A stretch of 64,000 nt of DNA, from assembly GCF_024584805.1 (NCBI RefSeq), contig NZ_CP075715.1, positions 434,001 through 498,000 of the forward strand, read 5' to 3'. This document shows, in pieces, positions 60,473 through 64,000 of the stretch. A program made the position numbers and the translations under genes. The DNA is from Streptomyces sp. FIT100. Its GTDB lineage: Bacteria > Actinomycetota > Actinomycetes > Streptomycetales > Streptomycetaceae. The notes beneath the pieces were generated by a model. The model was given only the letters and a program-made list of their open reading frames with translations. It searched no databases and was not told where the DNA came from. Positions within the stretch are counted from its first letter, which is position 1, and each line of letters begins with the position of its first letter.

Positions 60473-62920
60473 CTAAGGGCTCTGAGGCTCCCGGAGGTCC
60501 TGGGGTTCCTCGGTGTCCGGGGAGACGCGACCCTCGGCGCGCTGGTGGGGCAGGGCGGGAGGCAGCCGGTCGAGCAGTGCCTGGCGCTCCTGCGCGAAGG
60601 CGGGGTCGGCCTGGTAGTCGGAGTGCCCGAGGATCGGCTCGGGCAGGGGGTGCGTGTCCGTACGCCCGTACACGACCGGGTCCTTGAGGGCGTCCCTGTC
60701 GACCTCGGGCCTGCCTTCCTCGGCAGGGATCCTGACGGGCCCGCCGATCGGGTCGGTATGCCGCCACAGGTTGCGCCAGCAGTGCAGCTCCCGGTGGAGC
60801 GCGCTGAGCGGGCCGGGGCCGAAGTAGGCGGGGAACCAGCGGCCGTAGAGCCGCTCCAGCGGTGAGCCGTAGGTCAGCAGGGCGACCCGGCGGCGCGTGG
60901 CGGGCGCCAGCTGCCACACGGCGGCGGCGGCCAGCACGCTCCCCTGCGAATGGCCGGAGATGACGAGCCGTCCGCCCGTGTTCGCGGTCCAGGAGGCCAT
61001 GCGCCAGGTGAGGTCGGGTACGGCGCGCTCGGCGTAGCAGGGCGGCGCGAAGGGGTGCGCGGCGCGCGGCCAGAACGTGCCGACGTCCCAGAGGATGCCG
61101 ATGGTGCGGCGGGCGGCCGCGTCCCGGTACGCCCGCCGGCCCCAGGTGACGAAGAGGAGGAACCCGAGCCCGATCAGCCAGGAGCCGAGCGTCTGGGCCA
61201 CCTCCGCGGCGGCCTCCACGGCCGGGTGGGCCCGGTTGAACGCCTCCGCCGGGACCTCTCCGCTCACCCAGGCCCCGGCCACCGCGCCCGCGCCGAGGAG
61301 CAGGGTTGCCGTGCAGAGGATGCCGATGAGGGCCGGGGCGGCGTCGGTGAGTTCCGCCCTGGCCCGGGTGCCGGTGATGCGCCGGGTACGGACGTCGTCG
61401 GACCGCTCGCCGGTGTAGTCCGCCTCGACCGTGCCGGTCAGGGCACGCCCCGTCCGCCAGGTCCGGGCGCCGAGCACCGCGAGCGGGACGAGCAGCAGGA
61501 ACAGCAGCACGGGGATCGCGGACGCCTGCCAGCTCAGCAGCACCGGCGGCCCGGCGATGGGCCCTTCGCCCACTCCGGGGGTGCCGGAGCCGTCCAGCCA
61601 GTCGGCGACCTGCTGGGCGACCCCGCCGGTCATGACACCGCCCAGCGCGCAGGCGAGCAGCGCGACGGCGGGCCCGGCCAGCCCTCGCATGGCGGTGCGC
61701 GGATGCCGCGCCCGGCGGTGCAGGAGATGGGCGGTGACCGCGAGGGTGACGACCAGCGCGCCCTGGGCCAGGGCGATCACGCGGAAGGCGACGTCGCCGG
61801 GGAGGGTGTCGTGGGAGACCCAGCCGGGCCGGGACCAGGAGGCGTACACCATCGCCAGGGCGAGTTGGGCGAACGAGACGGCGGGGAGCCATCTGGCGAC
61901 GGCGTGGTCGATGCGGTTGTCGATGACCTTCTCGCTGCGGCCCCGGCGGAACACGACCGCTACGACGAACAGCCCGGTGACAGCGAGCACCGACTCCAGG
62001 GCGCGGCCCGCGACCTCGAGCGCCTGGACTCCGGCGTCGCGGTCGTGGCGGGCGGCCGCTCCGGTGACGGCGGCGGCGATGATCAGGAACCCGGCGGCGG
62101 TGTGCGCGGCACGCAGCCGGGCGACGAGGCGGCGGCCGTACCAGAAGCCGGGGCGTCCGAGCGCGGGCCGGATGTCGGCGGGCGAGTCGGTCCCGGCCGT
62201 TCCCGTGGCCTCACCGGCGGCGTCACCGGCTGTGTGACCGGGCGTTCCCGCGGTGTCGCCGGCCGTCGCCGCGCTGGGCGGCCGCTGGGACTCGTACGCG
62301 CTCCAGGTCCGGTTGGACAGGTACCAGAGCAGCCCCACGAGCCCGGTCGGCACCAGGGCGGCGAGCGCGAGGCGGCGTCCGGGCTGCGCCCACCAGCCGC
62401 CGTTGGCCGGGGAGAGGAAGCCCAGCCAGGAGCTTTCCGCCGAGCAGGCGGCCGAACCGGCGCACTGCCACGCCGTCAGATCGAGCGCGACCTCGCAGGC
62501 GGCGGCCGTGAGCAGTGCGGTGAGGCTGAGCGCCACGAGCCGTACGAGCATGCCGTAGAAGCGGACGGCGCGCGCCGGGCCCTTGCTGGTGGGACGCGTC
62601 CAGTGCGCGAGATTGACCACCATGAAGGGCAGGAGCAGCAGCCAGAGCGCGCGGGCGCCGTTGCCGGACGTGAGGTTGGACCAGCAGTACGCCTCCGGGA
62701 TCGGCTCCTTCACGTACCGCTCAGGGTGGTCCTCGGCGTCGGTGTCCTCGGGACGCCGGTACACGGCGGCGGTCGCGTCGCCGGTGATCCGGACCGTACG
62801 CAGATCGTCGAGCATGTCCTGCGGAGTGGCTCCGCCGACGCCGTGGACCAGCAGCTCCAGCGCGGGCGCGCCGCGCGGTGGCCCCGGGACCGACGCCGAG
62901 ACCGGTGTGGCAGAGGACAC
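60473..62920 (-). CDS. Multi-pass membrane alpha/beta-hydrolase-like protein
   Basis: An 815-residue protein. It opens with ALELLVHGVGGATPQDMLDD, an oxyanion-loop-like start of a hydrolase. About ten to twelve membrane helices fill residues 95-580. Near the C-terminus comes GGRLVISGHSQGSVLAAAAV, a nucleophile elbow with Ser658, then LLTYGSPLERLYGRWFP. The fold is thus split by a long membrane block. A lipase-like or esterase-like activity at the membrane is inferred. GTG 62920 is the start. Confidence 0.75.
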   Translation of the reverse strand: MSSATPVSASVPGPPRGAPALELLVHGVGGATPQDMLDDLRTVRITGDATAAVYRRPEDTDAEDHPERYVKEPIPEAYCWSNLTSGNGARALWLLLLPFMVVNLAHWTRPTSKGPARAVRFYGMLVRLVALSLTALLTAAACEVALDLTAWQCAGSAACSAESSWLGFLSPANGGWWAQPGRRLALAALVPTGLVGLLWYLSNRTWSAYESQRPPSAATAGDTAGTPGHTAGDAAGEATGTAGTDSPADIRPALGRPGFWYGRRLVARLRAAHTAAGFLIIAAAVTGAAARHDRDAGVQALEVAGRALESVLAVTGLFVVAVVFRRGRSEKVIDNRIDHAVARWLPAVSFAQLALAMVYASWSRPGWVSHDTLPGDVAFRVIALAQGALVVTLAVTAHLLHRRARHPRTAMRGLAGPAVALLACALGGVMTGGVAQQVADWLDGSGTPGVGEGPIAGPPVLLSWQASAIPVLLFLLLVPLAVLGARTWRTGRALTGTVEADYTGERSDDVRTRRITGTRARAELTDAAPALIGILCTATLLLGAGAVAGAWVSGEVPAEAFNRAHPAVEAAAEVAQTLGSWLIGLGFLLFVTWGRRAYRDAAARRTIGILWDVGTFWPRAAHPFAPPCYAERAVPDLTWRMASWTANTGGRLVISGHSQGSVLAAAAVWQLAPATRRRVALLTYGSPLERLYGRWFPAYFGPGPLSALHRELHCWRNLWRHTDPIGGPVRIPAEEGRPEVDRDALKDPVVYGRTDTHPLPEPILGHSDYQADPAFAQERQALLDRLPPALPHQRAEGRVSPDTEEPQDLREPQSP

Positions 62921-63082
62921 TTCTGTGACTCGCTCTCTGGTGGGAGGATCAGCGGCGCACGACCAGAATCCCGGATCATGGCCGCTGCCGCACGGCTCTC
63001 ACCGAATCTTCGGAAACGGCCGTGGGAGGATGGGCGATCGCGGTGATTCGGTGAAGGCGAAACGGAAGGACCGGCCCGGGCG

Positions 63083-64000
63083 GTGAACGACAATCAGAAC
63101 CTTCTCGCGGAGCAGCGGCGCGCCCTGATCCTCGACGAGGTGCGGCGGCGGGGCGGCGTGCGGGTCAACGAGCTCACGCGGAAGCTGAACGTCTCCGACA
63201 TGACCGTGCGCCGCGATCTCGACGCCCTCGCCCGGCAGGGCGTCATCGAGAAGGTGCACGGCGGCGCGGTGCCGGTGGTCGAGGCGAGCACGCACGAGCC
63301 GGGTTTCGAGGCCAAGTCGTCGCTGGAGCTGAGCGCGAAGGAGGACATCGCGCGGGCGGCCGCGGCGATGGCCGTCCCGGGCAGCGCGATCGCCCTCTCC
63401 GGAGGGACCACGACGTACGCCCTGGCGCAGCATCTGGTGGGCGTTCCCGATCTGACGGTCGTGACGAACTCGGTCCGGGTGGCCGATGTGTTCCACGCGG
63501 CACAGCAGGCGGGTGCGGCGAGCGGGCAGCGGGCGGGGGCCGCGACGGTGGTGCTCACCGGAGGGGTGCGTACGCCGTCGGACTCGCTGGTGGGCCCGGT
63601 CGCGGACCAGGCGATCCGCTCCCTCCACTTCGACGTGCTGTTCCTCGGGGTGCACGGCATCTCGGTCGAGGCGGGGCTGTCGACGCCGAACCTGGCGGAG
63701 GCGGAGACGAACCGGCGCCTCGTCCGGTCGGCGCGACGTGTGGTGGTCGTGGCCGACCACACCAAGTGGGGGACGGTGGGGCTGAGTTCGTTCGCCCGGC
63801 TGGACGAGGTGGACACGCTGGTCACGGACGCGGGGCTGTCGGTGGAGGCGCGCGAGGAGATCGCGGAGCAGCTGCCGCACCTGGTGGTGGCGGGCGAGTC
63901 GGCGGAGGACGGGGCCGAGGCCGTCGCAGCGGTGGAGGTGGAGGCGGGGAGCGGGCCGGGGGGTCCCGGGGCGGACGGGATTTCCCTCGCCTCGGAGGGG
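63083..64000 (+). CDS. DeoR/GlpR-family transcriptional regulator (partial, runs off the window)
   Basis: A reading frame open from GTG 63083 to the window end (306 codons, no stop). The DeoR helix-turn-helix is VRRRGGVRVNELTRKLNVSD then MTVRRDLDALARQG. The effector domain has IALSGGTTTYALAQHLVG, VVTNSVRVADVFH, FLGVHGISVEAGLSTPNLAE and VVVADHTKWG. These usually sense phosphorylated sugars. The last 45 residues are a Gly/Glu-rich tail. GGAAGGA at 63065-63071 is the ribosome binding site. Confidence 0.88.
   Translation, partial: MNDNQNLLAEQRRALILDEVRRRGGVRVNELTRKLNVSDMTVRRDLDALARQGVIEKVHGGAVPVVEASTHEPGFEAKSSLELSAKEDIARAAAAMAVPGSAIALSGGTTTYALAQHLVGVPDLTVVTNSVRVADVFHAAQQAGAASGQRAGAATVVLTGGVRTPSDSLVGPVADQAIRSLHFDVLFLGVHGISVEAGLSTPNLAEAETNRRLVRSARRVVVVADHTKWGTVGLSSFARLDEVDTLVTDAGLSVEAREEIAEQLPHLVVAGESAEDGAEAVAAVEVEAGSGPGGPGADGISLASEG

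Overview
The window reads as a piece of a Streptomyces (or very close actinomycete) chromosome. Base composition is strongly G+C rich. Many genes start with GTG, and neighbouring genes often overlap by ATGA or GTGA. Several families are Streptomyces-typical: a DUF5133 protein, a SAV_915-like protein, a DUF6643-like protein, a DUF574-type methyltransferase, and sugar ABC permeases without their own ATPase. About 55 genes are supported. No rRNA, tRNA or CRISPR array was seen.

Layout, left to right. 1-6 kb: a decayed GNAT relic, a KimA-like potassium transporter, a small membrane protein, a complete IS481-family element with a 6-bp target duplication, a MITE-like repeat, and a divergent TetR/VOC pair with two palindromic operators. 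6-15 kb: a second KimA-like permease, a SAV_915-like gene with lysA, and a secreted pair (PQQ-dehydrogenase-like propeller plus ThuA protein). The pair shares an almost identical ricin-B domain and is flanked by 15-bp minisatellites. 15-19.4 kb: DUF5133, a PNPOx-like protein, a YihY/BrkB protein, a small hydrophobic protein, a CsbD-like protein, and an unusual CobF-VOC fusion. 19.5-25 kb: a four-gene operon of a PLP epimerase-like enzyme, a sugar-binding lipoprotein and two permeases, divergent from a FadR-type regulator. 25-30.5 kb: a second CTAG-flanked MITE-like element, a paired SMR exporter, a decayed alpha/beta hydrolase, then a compact diterpenoid-type cluster (GGPP synthase, class II cyclase, P450).

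30.6-42 kb: a DUF3152 protease-like protein; an AfsQ1/Q2-like two-component system with a lipoprotein, preceded by a perfect AfsQ1-type box and a leaderless promoter; a DUF574-type methyltransferase; a TetR regulator divergent from a PEP-synthase/rifampicin-phosphotransferase-like enzyme; and a secreted PL8 polysaccharide lyase. 42-46.7 kb: an MFS carrier with a GntR-type palindrome upstream, converging on a 3-hydroxybutyrate dehydrogenase/PucR-type regulator pair. 46.7-64 kb: NUDIX, apolipoprotein N-acyltransferase, O-antigen-ligase-like membrane protein, small secreted and sensor-like proteins, a glutamate-racemase-like protein, an HpnB-like glycosyltransferase, a TerD/TerA protein, DUF6643, MOSC, an Rv1733c-like membrane protein, a beta-helix/AAA+ fusion, a multi-pass membrane alpha/beta hydrolase, and a DeoR regulator cut by the window end.

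The most promising possibly undescribed systems are the three-gene diterpenoid cluster with an E-x-D-D cyclase and an atypical P450, the CobF-VOC fusion, the beta-helix/AAA+ fusion, and the TetR-controlled PEP-synthase-like enzyme. All functional assignments rest on motif recognition from the sequence; no database search was run.
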